DNA from: Falsiroseomonas algicola | Lineage (GTDB): Bacteria > Pseudomonadota > Alphaproteobacteria > Acetobacterales > Acetobacteraceae | Direction: 5' to 3' | DNA: 64,000 bases | NCBI RefSeq assembly: GCF_011040385.1 | Contig: NZ_JAAIKB010000003.1 | Location: 434,001-498,000, forward strand | In this document: positions 44,165 through 53,133 of the stretch, one piece after another | How positions within the stretch are numbered: the first letter of the stretch is position 1 | Layout: each line of letters starts with the position of its first letter | Made by a program: the position numbers and the translations under genes | The notes under the pieces: generated by a model | What the model saw: only the letters and a program-made list of their open reading frames with translations | What the model was told of the DNA's origin: nothing | The model's database searches: none

Positions 44165-44566
44165 ATGAACGTGACGCCATTCCCAGGCTCCGCCGGCACC
44201 GGCATCGGTCCGGCGTTGCGGGCCGCGCGGCGCCAGGAAACCTTTGGCGGTCTGCGCTGGCGCGACATGGCGACGCCGGAGGGCTGGAACCCTGCGCCCA
44301 CCGGCACGGCGGCCGAGACGCCGATGCTGATGTTGGCGCGCGCCGTGGCAGGCATCGTGGCCGTCGCGGTGGAACGGGCCCGGGGGGAAGGTGACCTGGC
44401 CCTGCTGCGGGACCATGTGCAGCGCGCCCTGGAACAGCAGGGCGAAGCCTCCAGCCCCGACCCGCGCGAAGCAGACGCGCCGGAACCCGCACCGATCACG
44501 GATGCGGATGCGCAGACGGAGGTCGAACGGCTGGCTGCCCTGATGCGGCGGCAGACTGAACGCTGA
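44165..44566 (+). CDS. Hypothetical helical protein
   Basis: This 133-residue protein of unknown function starts MNVTPFPGSAGTGIGPALRA. It has a helix-forming centre (MLMLARAVAGIVAVAVERAR, too short and too charged at its end to be a sure membrane span) and an acidic Pro-rich C-terminal part before a last helix (VERLAALMRRQ). GAAGGGAA precedes the ATG. It stands alone between a terminator and the convergent racemase gene, whose stop is 1 bp away. Confidence 0.6.
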   Translation: MNVTPFPGSAGTGIGPALRAARRQETFGGLRWRDMATPEGWNPAPTGTAAETPMLMLARAVAGIVAVAVERARGEGDLALLRDHVQRALEQQGEASSPDPREADAPEPAPITDADAQTEVERLAALMRRQTER

Positions 44567-44567
44567 C

Positions 44568-45308
44568 TCAGCCGAAGCGGCGCGGCCTCAGCCCGCCGTG
44601 GAACCAGCTGATCATGGTGTAGATGTCGTAGACAGGCAGCCCTAGCTCCGTCTGCAACGCCGCCGCATAGGGCGGCATGTTCGTGCATTCCAGCACGATG
44701 GCGCCGACCTCAGGATGGCGGGCAATGAGGGCCCGGCCGGCGTCCAGGATGTCCTGCTCCGCCAGCGCCACATCCATGTCGGTCTTCGCAGACTGGATCA
44801 GCACGCGAAAGAACTCCCGCCCGCCCTCCGTGCCCTGCAGCGGCGTGTCCAGCGGCACCCCGGCCGCTTCGAGATGCGCGGGCGTCAGCGACGCCTTGTT
44901 GACGGTGATGACGCCGACCCGCTTGCCCGGCGGCAGCGCCGCCTGCACCCAGGGCACCTGCATCAGCGATGACGTCGCCACCGGCACCTGCACCGCCGCA
45001 GCAAGCTCGCGCTGGAACAGCGACAGGAAACCGCAGTTCGTCGTGATCGCTTCGGCGCCCAGATCGACCAGATCGCGAGCCGCCTCGATGAAGTCGGGCA
45101 GCAGGCCGGGCGCGCCGTTCAGCACCACCCGTTCCGGACTGGCGCCGCGGACCACGCGGAACAGCACGGGGAACGGCCAGGTCGTGCCATTGCCCATGTC
45201 GCCGGGAATGCGGGGAAAGCGCGCTTCCAGCATCAGGATGCCGAGCGGCGCGCCGTAGATCGACTTGCCGCCGCGGGCAATGCGGGCGGCGGGGGATGGA
45301 CTCATCAT
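44568..45308 (-). CDS. Aspartate/glutamate racemase-superfamily protein
   Basis: The 246-residue protein belongs to the Asp/Glu/hydantoin racemase superfamily. The two catalytic cysteines are expected in EAITTNCGFLSLFQ and VGAIVLECTNMPPYA, and both are present. The N-terminus has APLGILMLEARFPRIPGDM, as in the YgeA-like branch. It may racemise an amino acid or act on a related carboxylate. It is divergent (138 bp) from a Bug-type binding-protein gene that could capture the same compound. Two adjacent ATGs (45308, 45305) are possible starts. Confidence 0.85.
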   Translation of the reverse strand: MMSPSPAARIARGGKSIYGAPLGILMLEARFPRIPGDMGNGTTWPFPVLFRVVRGASPERVVLNGAPGLLPDFIEAARDLVDLGAEAITTNCGFLSLFQRELAAAVQVPVATSSLMQVPWVQAALPPGKRVGVITVNKASLTPAHLEAAGVPLDTPLQGTEGGREFFRVLIQSAKTDMDVALAEQDILDAGRALIARHPEVGAIVLECTNMPPYAAALQTELGLPVYDIYTMISWFHGGLRPRRFG

Positions 45309-45446
45309 GCCACGAGCCTCGCGCGCCCGGGGCAGCCGGGCAAGTCAAGGCAGCCGCTGCCGGAGCATTCCGGGGTTGCGCGCCGGGCGACGCTCCGCAT
45401 GATGGCGCTGGCGGCGCAGAGCGACGCGATGATCCCGGGAGCCACC

Positions 45447-46442
45447 ATGAGCATCACCAGACGCCTGCTTGCCCCCTTCCTTGCGCTGATGGGCTGCGCC
45501 GCGGCCCCGGCGATGGCGCAGGAGGCGCCCTGGCCAAACCGGCCGATCGAGTTCCTGGCCGGTTTCCCGAACGGATCGGGCGTGGACATCTATCAGCGGC
45601 GCCTGGCGGGGCCGCTGAGCCGCGCGCTCGGCCAGCCCGTCGTGGTGAACAACCGGGTCGGGGCGGGGGGCAACATCGCCTCCGACGTCGTCGCCAAGGC
45701 GCGGCCGGATGGCTACCTCATCCTGTTCGCGACGGCCGGCACCCACGCCATCAACCAGACGCTCTACCGGCGCCTGCCCTTCAACGTCATGACGGATTTC
45801 ACGCCGATCGCGCATCTCGGCGACGTGCCGAACATCATGACGACGAGCATCGAGCGGCGCCCCAACTACCGCACCTGCCAGGACGTGATCGCGGATGCGA
45901 AGGCGCGGCCGGGGGCGCTGAACTATCCGAGCACGGGCAACGGCGCATCGACCCATCTGGCCGGCGCCCTGTTCGCCACGCGCGCCGGGATCGATGTGGT
46001 GCATGTGCCCTTCCCGGGGCAGCCCGGCGCCGTGACCTCGCTGCTCGGCGGCCAGACCGATTTCTTCTTCAACCAGGTCGGGCCCGCCATGGGCATGATC
46101 CAGCAGGGCGCCGTCCGCGGCCTGGCAGTCACGACGCGCGCGCGCATCGCGGCGCTGCCCGACGTGCCGACGGTGGCGGAAGCCTGCGGCCTGCCGGACT
46201 TCGAGAGCACGACCTGGTACGGGGTCTTCGGCCCGCCTGGCCTGCCGGATGCCATCACGCGCCGGCTGAACGAGGAGATCGTGAAGATCATCGAGGAGCC
46301 GGAATTCCGCCGCTGGCTGATCGACACCCAGGGCATCGACCCGCCGACGGTGCGCACGCCCGCCGAGTTCCGTGCGGTGCAGGAACGCGACGTGGCGCGC
46401 TGGGCGCAGGTGGTCCGCGACGCGCGCGCGACGGTGGACTGA
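45447..46442 (+). CDS. Bug-family substrate-binding protein, orphan
   Basis: This 331-residue protein has a signal peptide (MSITRRLLAPFLALMGCAAA, cleavage near AMAQ) and the Bug blocks PIEFLAGFPNGSGVDIYQRR, VNNRVGAGGNIASDVVAKAR, VVHVPFPGQPGAVTSLLGGQ and TDFFFNQVGPA. It should bind a carboxylate in the periplasm. No TctA/TctB partner is present. GGGAG lies six bases before the ATG at 45447. The divergent racemase gene shares its upstream region. Confidence 0.9.
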   Translation: MSITRRLLAPFLALMGCAAAPAMAQEAPWPNRPIEFLAGFPNGSGVDIYQRRLAGPLSRALGQPVVVNNRVGAGGNIASDVVAKARPDGYLILFATAGTHAINQTLYRRLPFNVMTDFTPIAHLGDVPNIMTTSIERRPNYRTCQDVIADAKARPGALNYPSTGNGASTHLAGALFATRAGIDVVHVPFPGQPGAVTSLLGGQTDFFFNQVGPAMGMIQQGAVRGLAVTTRARIAALPDVPTVAEACGLPDFESTTWYGVFGPPGLPDAITRRLNEEIVKIIEEPEFRRWLIDTQGIDPPTVRTPAEFRAVQERDVARWAQVVRDARATVD

Positions 46443-46481
46443 CCGTGGGCGGGGGCGGCGCGCTGCCGCCCCCGGCCTGCG

Positions 46482-49400
46482 CTACAGGATCAGGTCGGCC
46501 GCGGTGACCGCCGGGGCGCCGATCAGCCGCACCATGAACTCCGGCGTCGCATCGGCATCCGCAGTGTCCAGTGCCAGCCAGGTGGTGGTTCCCGAGACAT
46601 AGAGCCTGGCCTGCGCGACACCCGCGCCGCCCGAGAAGGCGGCTGCGCCGATGAAGGCGAAGGCCTGGTCGCCCGGGGCCAGCGCATCCGCATCGATCGC
46701 CGAGACATCGAGCCGGTCCTGCCCCGGCTGGAAGCCGAGGATGCGATCGATCGCGAACGGGTTGGACTCCGCCAGGGACCGCCACAGGAAGAGATCGGGG
46801 CCACCATCGCCAGCGAGGCGATCGCTGCCGAGGCCACCGATCAGCGTGTCGGCGCCGGCGCCGCCCGACAGGCTGTCATCCCCGCCATCGCCCATGATCA
46901 GGTCGTCGTCGTCCTGGCCGACCAGCATGTCGTTGTCGTCGCCACCCGAGAGAGAATCGGCGCCGCGACCACCGAAGAGCGTGTCCTGCCCGGCATCGCC
47001 GGCCAGGGCATCGTCGCCGTCTTCGCCGTAGAGGCCATCCTGGTCGGCGCCGCCTTCGATCACGTCATGCCCGGTGCCGCCGCGCAGCCTGTCATCGCCT
47101 GCATCGCCCTGCAGCGTATCGGCACCGGCATCGCCGAAGATCTGGTCGGCGCCGCTCCCGCCCTGGGCCAGATCCTCGCCATCCTGGCCGCGCAGCACAT
47201 CCGCCGAACTGCCGCCGGAGAGCCAGTCATGGCCCGCACCGCCCTGGATGGAGTCGACGCCGGCGCCGCCCGATATCTGGTCGTCGTCGGCATCGCCATA
47301 GAGGAAGTCGTTGCCGTCGCCGCCTTCCATCGTATCCGCGCCGTTGCCGCCGCTCAGCGTGTCGATGCCGCTGCCGCCGACAATGGAGTCATTGCCGTCA
47401 TCGCCGGAGATGAGATCCGCATCGTCCCCGCCATCGATCGTGTCCTGTCCGAGGCCGCCGCGCAGGATGTCGCGGCCCTGGCCGCCGCTCAGGGCATCGT
47501 CGTCGGCCTCGCCGTAGAGGGCGTCATTGCCGGCGCCGCCTTCCAGGCTGTCCTGCCCGGCACCGCCGCGCAGCCGGTCGCTGCCGTCGCCGCCGACCAG
47601 CCAATCCCCGTCCAGCCCGCCATCCAGCACGTCATCGCCATCCTGGCCGAGGAGCACGTCAGCTCCTGCCAGGCCGACCAGGCTGTCATTGCCGCCAAGG
47701 CCGTTGATGGAATCGGCGCCGTTGCCGCCATCGATGCGGTTGTTGGCCGGGGTGCCATTGCGCCAGCCGAGATCCGTGTCCAGGTCCTCGATCACCAGCG
47801 TGCCGAGCACCGCCGTGGTGCCGCCGGGCAGGGTGCTGTTCACCTGGAAGCGGGCCTGTTCGGGGGTCGCCTCGTGCAGCGTGTCGCCGGCGATGGTGAC
47901 CGTGAAGAAGGCCTGGGTCTGGCCTGGGGCGAAGCTGATGGTGCCGGAGGGCAGGACACCGCCGGCGAAATCCGCGGCCGTCATCGCCTGGAAGCCCCGC
48001 CCCGCATCAGCTTCCCCGACCAGGGTCCAGTCCACCGTCAAGGCGCCAAGGTCCACGCCCCGGCGGACCGCGCGCATCTGGATGGTGAGGTCTTCCAGCG
48101 TGGTTTCGGTCTGGCGGGAATCGCCCGCGGTCACGACGCCGAAGGTGATGGTGGTGTCGTCATCAATGATGGCGCCGACGGCGAGCGCGTCGGCCAGCGT
48201 GGCGTTGGTAGGGGCCGAGAGGATGACGTTGAAGGTCTCGTCATCCTCCACCACCGTATCGGCCGTGACCTGCACCGTGATGGTCTTCGTGGTCTCCCCC
48301 TCCGCGAAGGTCACGGTGCCCGTCGCGGCGGTGAAGTCCACGCCCGCGGTGGCGGTGCCGGCTTCCACCGTATAGGCGGCGGAACTGGTGCCGGTGCCGG
48401 AGGACCGGGTGACGGTGAAGGTGAAGCCGCCCGAATCCTCATCCGCCACGACATCGGCGATGGAGAGGGTCGGCAGCGTGTTGTCGTCGTCGAAGATGGT
48501 GACGCGTGAATCGGTGTTGAGCAGGACCACGCCACCCGGATTCTGGAAGCTCAGCGCGGGCGCGGAAAGACGGACGGTGAAGGTGTCGTCGCCCTCCATG
48601 CTCGAATCCCGGTTGATCGGGACGAAGATGGTCTTGCTGCGCTCCCAGGGATCGAAGGTGATGCTGCCCGTGGTGGCCAGCAGGTCTGTGGCCAGGGTCG
48701 CGGTGCCGAGCTCGCCCCCGCTGAGCGCTTCCCAGGTCAGGGTGAAGCCGTAGGGAACGCCCGCCATCAGATCGACTTCGACCGCGGCGAAGGTGGCGCC
48801 GGGGCCCGTGCCTTCGGTGACGCCGAAATTGCCCATGGTGACCTCGGCGGTCACCCAGCCCTGGCGATAGGCGAAGCGCCAGGTGCCGGCCTCGCCCACA
48901 TTGCTGCCGGTCGCCATGCCGAAGATGGCTTCGCGGTCCTCGCCGCCGACGCCGTCGGCATCGAGGGTGGTGGCGACGGAGGGAAGCGGTTCGGTGGCGA
49001 CGTAGCTGCCGTTCCGGATCGTGGCGAAGTCCGCCAGCAGCACGCGGGGCGCATCACCGGAAATGGCGGTGTTGTCCTGGAAGCTGAAGGGGCCCCAGCC
49101 CAGGCTCTCGTACCGGAAGAAGACGTTGAAATCGAGCGAGGTGGTGCCGGGACCGGTGACCGGCACGATCTGCATCTGGAAGGCGGCAACGCCGTTGTCC
49201 ACCGCCTCCACATCCAGCACGCCGCCAGCCGCCGGCCGCACATCGTCCCAGGTGACGGTGACGACGCCCGTGACGGCATCGAGGTCGTACCAGACCTTGT
49301 TGGCGCCGGTGGAGGTACCGCCGGGACTGGCCGGCAGCGGTGCGCGGCCGGTGTCGATGGGGCCCCAGTAGGGGGCGATCATCGGACGAACGATGTCGCC

Positions 49401-49664
49401 GTGGGTGGTGTTGTCGAGGCCGCCGATCCCGCTGGACGGAATACTCTGGGTGAATGCCCGGTCCCCGTCCGCCGGGCTGAACTGGACGTAGCCGGCGCTG
49501 TTGACCCAGAGCGACTTGTAGAAACTGCCGAGGAATTTGACTCCGCTACTGGGGTTGTAGAAGCCACCGATATCGATCGTCGCGCTGCTCCAGCTGGCGC
49601 CGGGCGTGAGCACATTCTCCCCGAACCCGGCGGTGCCGCCGAGCCCGTTCACCAGTTCCGACAT
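46482..49664 (-). CDS. Large RTX (hemolysin-type Ca-binding) secreted protein
   Basis: The 1060-residue protein lacks a Sec leader, as expected for type I secretion. Residues about 1-250 resemble a NIDO-type domain (SLWVNSAGYVQFSPADGD, VWYDLDAVTGVVTVTWDDV). About 280-620 contain Calx-beta-type repeats (ATAGVDFTAATGTVTFAEGE). About 645-960 are some 35 consecutive nonapeptides of the GGxGxDxLx type, and the C-terminal 100 residues carry a peptidase-M10-like end (ILGFQPGQDRLDVSAIDAD) that would hold the export signal. A calcium-dependent adhesin or matrix protein is likely. The PrtD/HlyD-type exporter at 3556-6719 is its candidate secretion system. Confidence 0.92.
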   Translation of the reverse strand: MSELVNGLGGTAGFGENVLTPGASWSSATIDIGGFYNPSSGVKFLGSFYKSLWVNSAGYVQFSPADGDRAFTQSIPSSGIGGLDNTTHGDIVRPMIAPYWGPIDTGRAPLPASPGGTSTGANKVWYDLDAVTGVVTVTWDDVRPAAGGVLDVEAVDNGVAAFQMQIVPVTGPGTTSLDFNVFFRYESLGWGPFSFQDNTAISGDAPRVLLADFATIRNGSYVATEPLPSVATTLDADGVGGEDREAIFGMATGSNVGEAGTWRFAYRQGWVTAEVTMGNFGVTEGTGPGATFAAVEVDLMAGVPYGFTLTWEALSGGELGTATLATDLLATTGSITFDPWERSKTIFVPINRDSSMEGDDTFTVRLSAPALSFQNPGGVVLLNTDSRVTIFDDDNTLPTLSIADVVADEDSGGFTFTVTRSSGTGTSSAAYTVEAGTATAGVDFTAATGTVTFAEGETTKTITVQVTADTVVEDDETFNVILSAPTNATLADALAVGAIIDDDTTITFGVVTAGDSRQTETTLEDLTIQMRAVRRGVDLGALTVDWTLVGEADAGRGFQAMTAADFAGGVLPSGTISFAPGQTQAFFTVTIAGDTLHEATPEQARFQVNSTLPGGTTAVLGTLVIEDLDTDLGWRNGTPANNRIDGGNGADSINGLGGNDSLVGLAGADVLLGQDGDDVLDGGLDGDWLVGGDGSDRLRGGAGQDSLEGGAGNDALYGEADDDALSGGQGRDILRGGLGQDTIDGGDDADLISGDDGNDSIVGGSGIDTLSGGNGADTMEGGDGNDFLYGDADDDQISGGAGVDSIQGGAGHDWLSGGSSADVLRGQDGEDLAQGGSGADQIFGDAGADTLQGDAGDDRLRGGTGHDVIEGGADQDGLYGEDGDDALAGDAGQDTLFGGRGADSLSGGDDNDMLVGQDDDDLIMGDGGDDSLSGGAGADTLIGGLGSDRLAGDGGPDLFLWRSLAESNPFAIDRILGFQPGQDRLDVSAIDADALAPGDQAFAFIGAAAFSGGAGVAQARLYVSGTTTWLALDTADADATPEFMVRLIGAPAVTAADLIL

Positions 49665-49775
49665 CGTCTCCCCCGGATTATGTTCCGACTTGAGGATGAT
49701 GTGCGACTGATTCGTGTCAACCCGGCAATGGGCTGGAAAGGCGGTCGACGGTTTCGCGACGTTTCACCGGCGCCG

Positions 49776-50747
49776 TCAGTTGCGCCGGCGCCTTTCCGCG
49801 GCCTCGTCGCGACGCATCTGCAGGAACAACTCGTATTCCTCATGCCGCGCCGGCACCCAGCCGATGACGTTGCCGCGTTCCACCGCGCGGTGGATCTCCG
49901 GCGCCGCGCTCGGCAGGGCCAGGTGGAACGCGACCATGTCGTCCTTGAAGGATTGGGGAAGGTCCTTGCGGACGACGATGGGGCCGTTCTCGATCGGGCC
50001 GCTGCGCCAGATGATGCGGATGTCGCGCATGTTGATCATGCCCTTCTCCGCGGTCGCGCGGAGCATGCCGCGATTGAAGCCATCCTCCGCATTGCCGACG
50101 CCGGATGCCCAGGTCACGCCGGCATCGAACTGCCGCCCCATCACGGCGACGATCGCCTGTTCATGCCCGCCGGCGAAGCCGGTGCGGCCGAAGAAGGTGT
50201 CGGGGTTCACGCCGGCCTGGCGGAGTGCCGCGCGGGGGATCAGGAAGCCGCTGGCGCTGTTCGGGTCCGCCCAGGCCATGGACCGGCCGCGCATCTGTTC
50301 CAGGCTGGTGATGCCGCTATCGGCGCGGGTGTACATCACGGCGATGTAGCTCGTGCTGCCATCGGCCTCCTGCGTCTTCAGGATGGGCTCGACATTGCCG
50401 TTGGATTCCATCCACGACGCCGCATAGGCCGCGGGCGACATGCTCGCGATCTCGATATGCCGCCCGGCGAAGGCCTGCACCACGCCGCCGTAGTCGCTGG
50501 CCTGGAACAGCCGGACGGGGACGCTGAAGGTCTCCTCGATCAGCCTGGCATAGCCGCCGTAGCGGCCGATGCGGTCGGCCTCGTTCTCGCCACCCAGCAC
50601 GCCGATGCGAAGCTGGCTGATCTGCTGTGCCCAGGGGCGGCGGCCGCGTTCCGGCATCGCGACGGCGGCAGGCGGCTGCGTCTGCGCGGCCGCCGCGAAG
50701 GGGACCGACAGGGCGGCGGTCAGGAGCGAGCGGCGGGATTGCGGCAT
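49776..50747 (-). CDS. PhnD-like phosphate/phosphonate-type binding protein, orphan
   Basis: The 323-residue periplasmic protein has a leader (MPQSRRSLLTAALSVPFAAA) and the PhnD fold: LRIGVLGGENEADRIGRYGG, VRLFQASDYGGVVQAFAGR, SLEQMRGRSMAWADPNSASG and the C-terminal LPQSFKDDMVAFHLAL. PhnD relatives bind phosphonates or related anions and normally accompany phnC and phnE; neither is here. The ATG at 50747 is chosen for the leader. It is divergent from the sulfotransferase gene and lies 111 bp upstream of the RTX gene on the same strand. Confidence 0.88.
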   Translation of the reverse strand: MPQSRRSLLTAALSVPFAAAAQTQPPAAVAMPERGRRPWAQQISQLRIGVLGGENEADRIGRYGGYARLIEETFSVPVRLFQASDYGGVVQAFAGRHIEIASMSPAAYAASWMESNGNVEPILKTQEADGSTSYIAVMYTRADSGITSLEQMRGRSMAWADPNSASGFLIPRAALRQAGVNPDTFFGRTGFAGGHEQAIVAVMGRQFDAGVTWASGVGNAEDGFNRGMLRATAEKGMINMRDIRIIWRSGPIENGPIVVRKDLPQSFKDDMVAFHLALPSAAPEIHRAVERGNVIGWVPARHEEYELFLQMRRDEAAERRRRN

Positions 50748-50854
50748 GGCTGGCGGCTCCGGCTGGCAATGGGTCGCATCGGCCATATCACGACACGCGC
50801 GCCCGGACATCAACGCAATGCGGGCGGGGCGGGGCAGCAGGATGGAATCCTTTC

Positions 50855-51688
50855 ATGGCGTGTGACACCATGCGCGGCATGGGTAACGCGGCTGACCTGC
50901 CCCGCTTCATCTTCTGCAACCACAAGGTTGGAACGAAGCTCAGCACCCAACTGGCGACCCTGGTTGCACCGCTGCTGGGCTGGAAGCGAAAAGGCGTGCG
51001 CGGCCTCGTGCACCGCGTGGAGCCCGGTGCCGACCTGGTGGTCTTCGCGCATTCGCTGATCGGCTTCGACCTCGCGGCCATGCCGCATCGCGGGATCCGG
51101 CTGGTGCGTGATCCCCGCGATGTCTGGCTGTCCGGCTACCTCTACCACCGGCACTGCCGAGAGGCCTGGTGCCTGGCATCCCCGCCTGACAACCCCGTCG
51201 AACCCATCCTGTTTCCGCTGGTGCCCTATTCGCAGCAGCATCGGCCGGAAGCCTGGAAGCGCGACTACCTGGCGGCGCTCGGCGGCCGCTCCTACCAGGA
51301 TAATCTGCTCGCGCTGGACCGCGAGGCGGGCCTCGCCTTCGAGGAAACGCGCTATGCGGCGTGGACCCTGGAAGCCATGGCCGATTGGCGCCCCGCGCCG
51401 GGCACCATCGACATCCGCATGGAGGACATCGCGGCCGATTTCGACGGCACGATGGCCAGGATGTTCCGCCACCTCGGCGTCCCCGACGCGATGATCGGAC
51501 CCTGCGTCGAGGCCTCGCGGGCCGCCGACGTGGCCAGGATGGATGACGCGCAGCTGGCCGCGAACCCGCATATCCATGGCCGGCAGCTGTCGAAATGGCG
51601 ATCCATGCTGACGGCGGCCGAGGTGGCGCGGTTCGAGGCGCGGCACGGCGACGCGATCCGCAGCCTCGGCTATCCGTTGTCGTCCTGA
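50855..51688 (+). CDS. Sulfotransferase-domain protein
   Basis: The 277-residue protein fits the PAPS-dependent sulfotransferase fold. An N-terminal 5'-phosphosulfate loop-like segment (FIFCNHKVGTKLSTQL) is followed by the 3'-phosphate motif RLVRDPRDVWLSGYLYH, the Arg-Met-Glu-Asp segment IDIRMEDIAADFDGTM, and the C-terminal KWRSMLTAAEVARFEARHGD. Bacterial members sulfate surface sugars or lipids. Starts at 50855, 50870 and 50879 are all possible. Whether it modifies the exopolysaccharide made by the genes at 8-13 kb is speculation. Confidence 0.82.
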   Translation: MACDTMRGMGNAADLPRFIFCNHKVGTKLSTQLATLVAPLLGWKRKGVRGLVHRVEPGADLVVFAHSLIGFDLAAMPHRGIRLVRDPRDVWLSGYLYHRHCREAWCLASPPDNPVEPILFPLVPYSQQHRPEAWKRDYLAALGGRSYQDNLLALDREAGLAFEETRYAAWTLEAMADWRPAPGTIDIRMEDIAADFDGTMARMFRHLGVPDAMIGPCVEASRAADVARMDDAQLAANPHIHGRQLSKWRSMLTAAEVARFEARHGDAIRSLGYPLSS

Positions 51689-51692
51689 GGCG

Positions 51693-53132
51693 TCACCAGG
51701 GGCGGGAGTCGCTCCGCAGGATCGCCTTCGTCGTGGTTGCGAGGTTCCGGGGTTCCGGCTTCGGCATCACGGGCTTCTCCATCCGGCCCCAGCCGGGTGC
51801 GTCCAGCACCTTGCCGTCCTGCATGACGATCCGCCCGCGGACGATGGTGGCGACCGGCGCGCCCACCGTCTCCATCCCCTCGAAGGGCGTGAAGCGGCTG
51901 CGTTCGCTGTGCAGGTCAGCGCCCCGGATGGTCCCGCGCTTCGCCGGATCGACGATGGCGATGTCCGCATCCGCGCCGGGCTGGATGACGCCCTTGCGGG
52001 GATAGAGGCCGAAGGCCTTGGCGGGCGCGCTGCCCGCCATGCGGACATACTGCTCCATCGTCATCCGCCCCTCATGCACGAAGGTCAGCATGAGGCGCAT
52101 GGAGGTCTCGACCCCCGGGAAGCCGCAGGCATTGTCCCAGAAGCTCGGGCGCTGCTTCTCCTCCATGGCGTGGGGCGCGTGGTCGGTGCCGAGGATGTCG
52201 ATGGTGCCGTCGAGCAGCGCCTGCAGGATGGGTTCGCGCTGCCGCCCCTCCCGGATCGGCGGGTTGAGGCGGCCGATGCGGGCGGCGTCGCCGGTCAGAT
52301 CCTCCGCCGCGATCAGCACATATTGCGGGCAGGTCTCGACCGTCATGGGCACGCCGCGCGCCTTGGCGTCCCGGATGATCGGGATGCTGCGCATGCAGCT
52401 TTCATGGACGATGTGGATGCGTGCCCCGGTCCATTCGGACAGGGTGATGGAGCGGTTGAGGCTTTCCAGCGCGGCGATGTCCGCGCGCGCCGCCAGATGC
52501 GCGAAGGCGTCGTCGCGCCCGGCCGCCTTCATCCGGTTCTCCCGCCAGAACAGGATGGGCGAGTTCTCGGCGTGGATGGAGCAGCGCAGCCCGAGCTCGG
52601 CCAGGATCTCGAAGCCTTCCAGCACCGCGCCGTCATTCGGGGCGGGGTTGTTGCCGGTGGTGTTCCCGTAGAAGAGCTTGAAGCCGATGACGCCGGCCTC
52701 CGCCAGCGCAGGCAGGTGGTCCAGCGAGCGTTCGTCGAGGATGCCGTAGAGGCCGTAGTTGACGATGGCCTGGCGCTCGGCGGCTTCGCGCTTTGCGTTG
52801 AAGGCTTCCACCGTCGCGATGGCGGGCTCGGTGTTCGGCATGTCGAAGACGGTGGTGACGCCACCCGCGGCCGCGGCGCGCGTGCCGGTGCGCCAATCCT
52901 CCTTCTGCTCCATGCCGGGTTCGCGGATATGCGTGTGGACGTCGATGGCGCCGGGGATGACGAAGTTTCCGCGCGCATCGATGGTCGTCGTGGCGCGGGG
53001 TGCGAAGCGGGCGTCACCGACAAAGGCGATCACGCCGTCCTTCACGGCGACATCGGCGGCGAAGCGCCCCGTCTCGTTCACCACCGTGCCGCCGGTGATC
53101 AGAAGGTCCGCGAGGAAGGGAGCGTCGCTCAT
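51693..53132 (-). CDS. Dihydroorotase/allantoinase/hydantoinase-family amidohydrolase
   Basis: This 479-residue cyclic amidohydrolase has a complete binuclear metal site: His66 and His68 in DVHTHIREPG, the carboxylated Lys152 in GFKLFYGNT, His187 in CSIHAEN, His243 in IHIVHESC and Asp317 in GTDHAPH. Members hydrolyse cyclic amides such as dihydroorotate, allantoin or hydantoins. The length is above dihydroorotase and closer to allantoinase/dihydropyrimidinase. It lies 1 nt after the SDR gene in an operon with another amidohydrolase, which points to catabolism of a nitrogen heterocycle rather than pyrimidine synthesis. Confidence 0.9.
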   Translation of the reverse strand: MSDAPFLADLLITGGTVVNETGRFAADVAVKDGVIAFVGDARFAPRATTTIDARGNFVIPGAIDVHTHIREPGMEQKEDWRTGTRAAAAGGVTTVFDMPNTEPAIATVEAFNAKREAAERQAIVNYGLYGILDERSLDHLPALAEAGVIGFKLFYGNTTGNNPAPNDGAVLEGFEILAELGLRCSIHAENSPILFWRENRMKAAGRDDAFAHLAARADIAALESLNRSITLSEWTGARIHIVHESCMRSIPIIRDAKARGVPMTVETCPQYVLIAAEDLTGDAARIGRLNPPIREGRQREPILQALLDGTIDILGTDHAPHAMEEKQRPSFWDNACGFPGVETSMRLMLTFVHEGRMTMEQYVRMAGSAPAKAFGLYPRKGVIQPGADADIAIVDPAKRGTIRGADLHSERSRFTPFEGMETVGAPVATIVRGRIVMQDGKVLDAPGWGRMEKPVMPKPEPRNLATTTKAILRSDSRPW

Positions 53133-53133
53133 C

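Noticed and set aside
47067-48509. Open frame of 480 codons opposite the RTX repeats
   Set aside because: It mirrors the repetitive nonapeptide DNA and has no ribosome-binding site or known motif. It was considered as an antisense gene but has no independent support.
49767-49788. Hairpin at the end of the PhnD-like gene
   Set aside because: The 7-bp stem includes the stop codon and is not followed by a T run on the minus strand, so I do not call a terminator.
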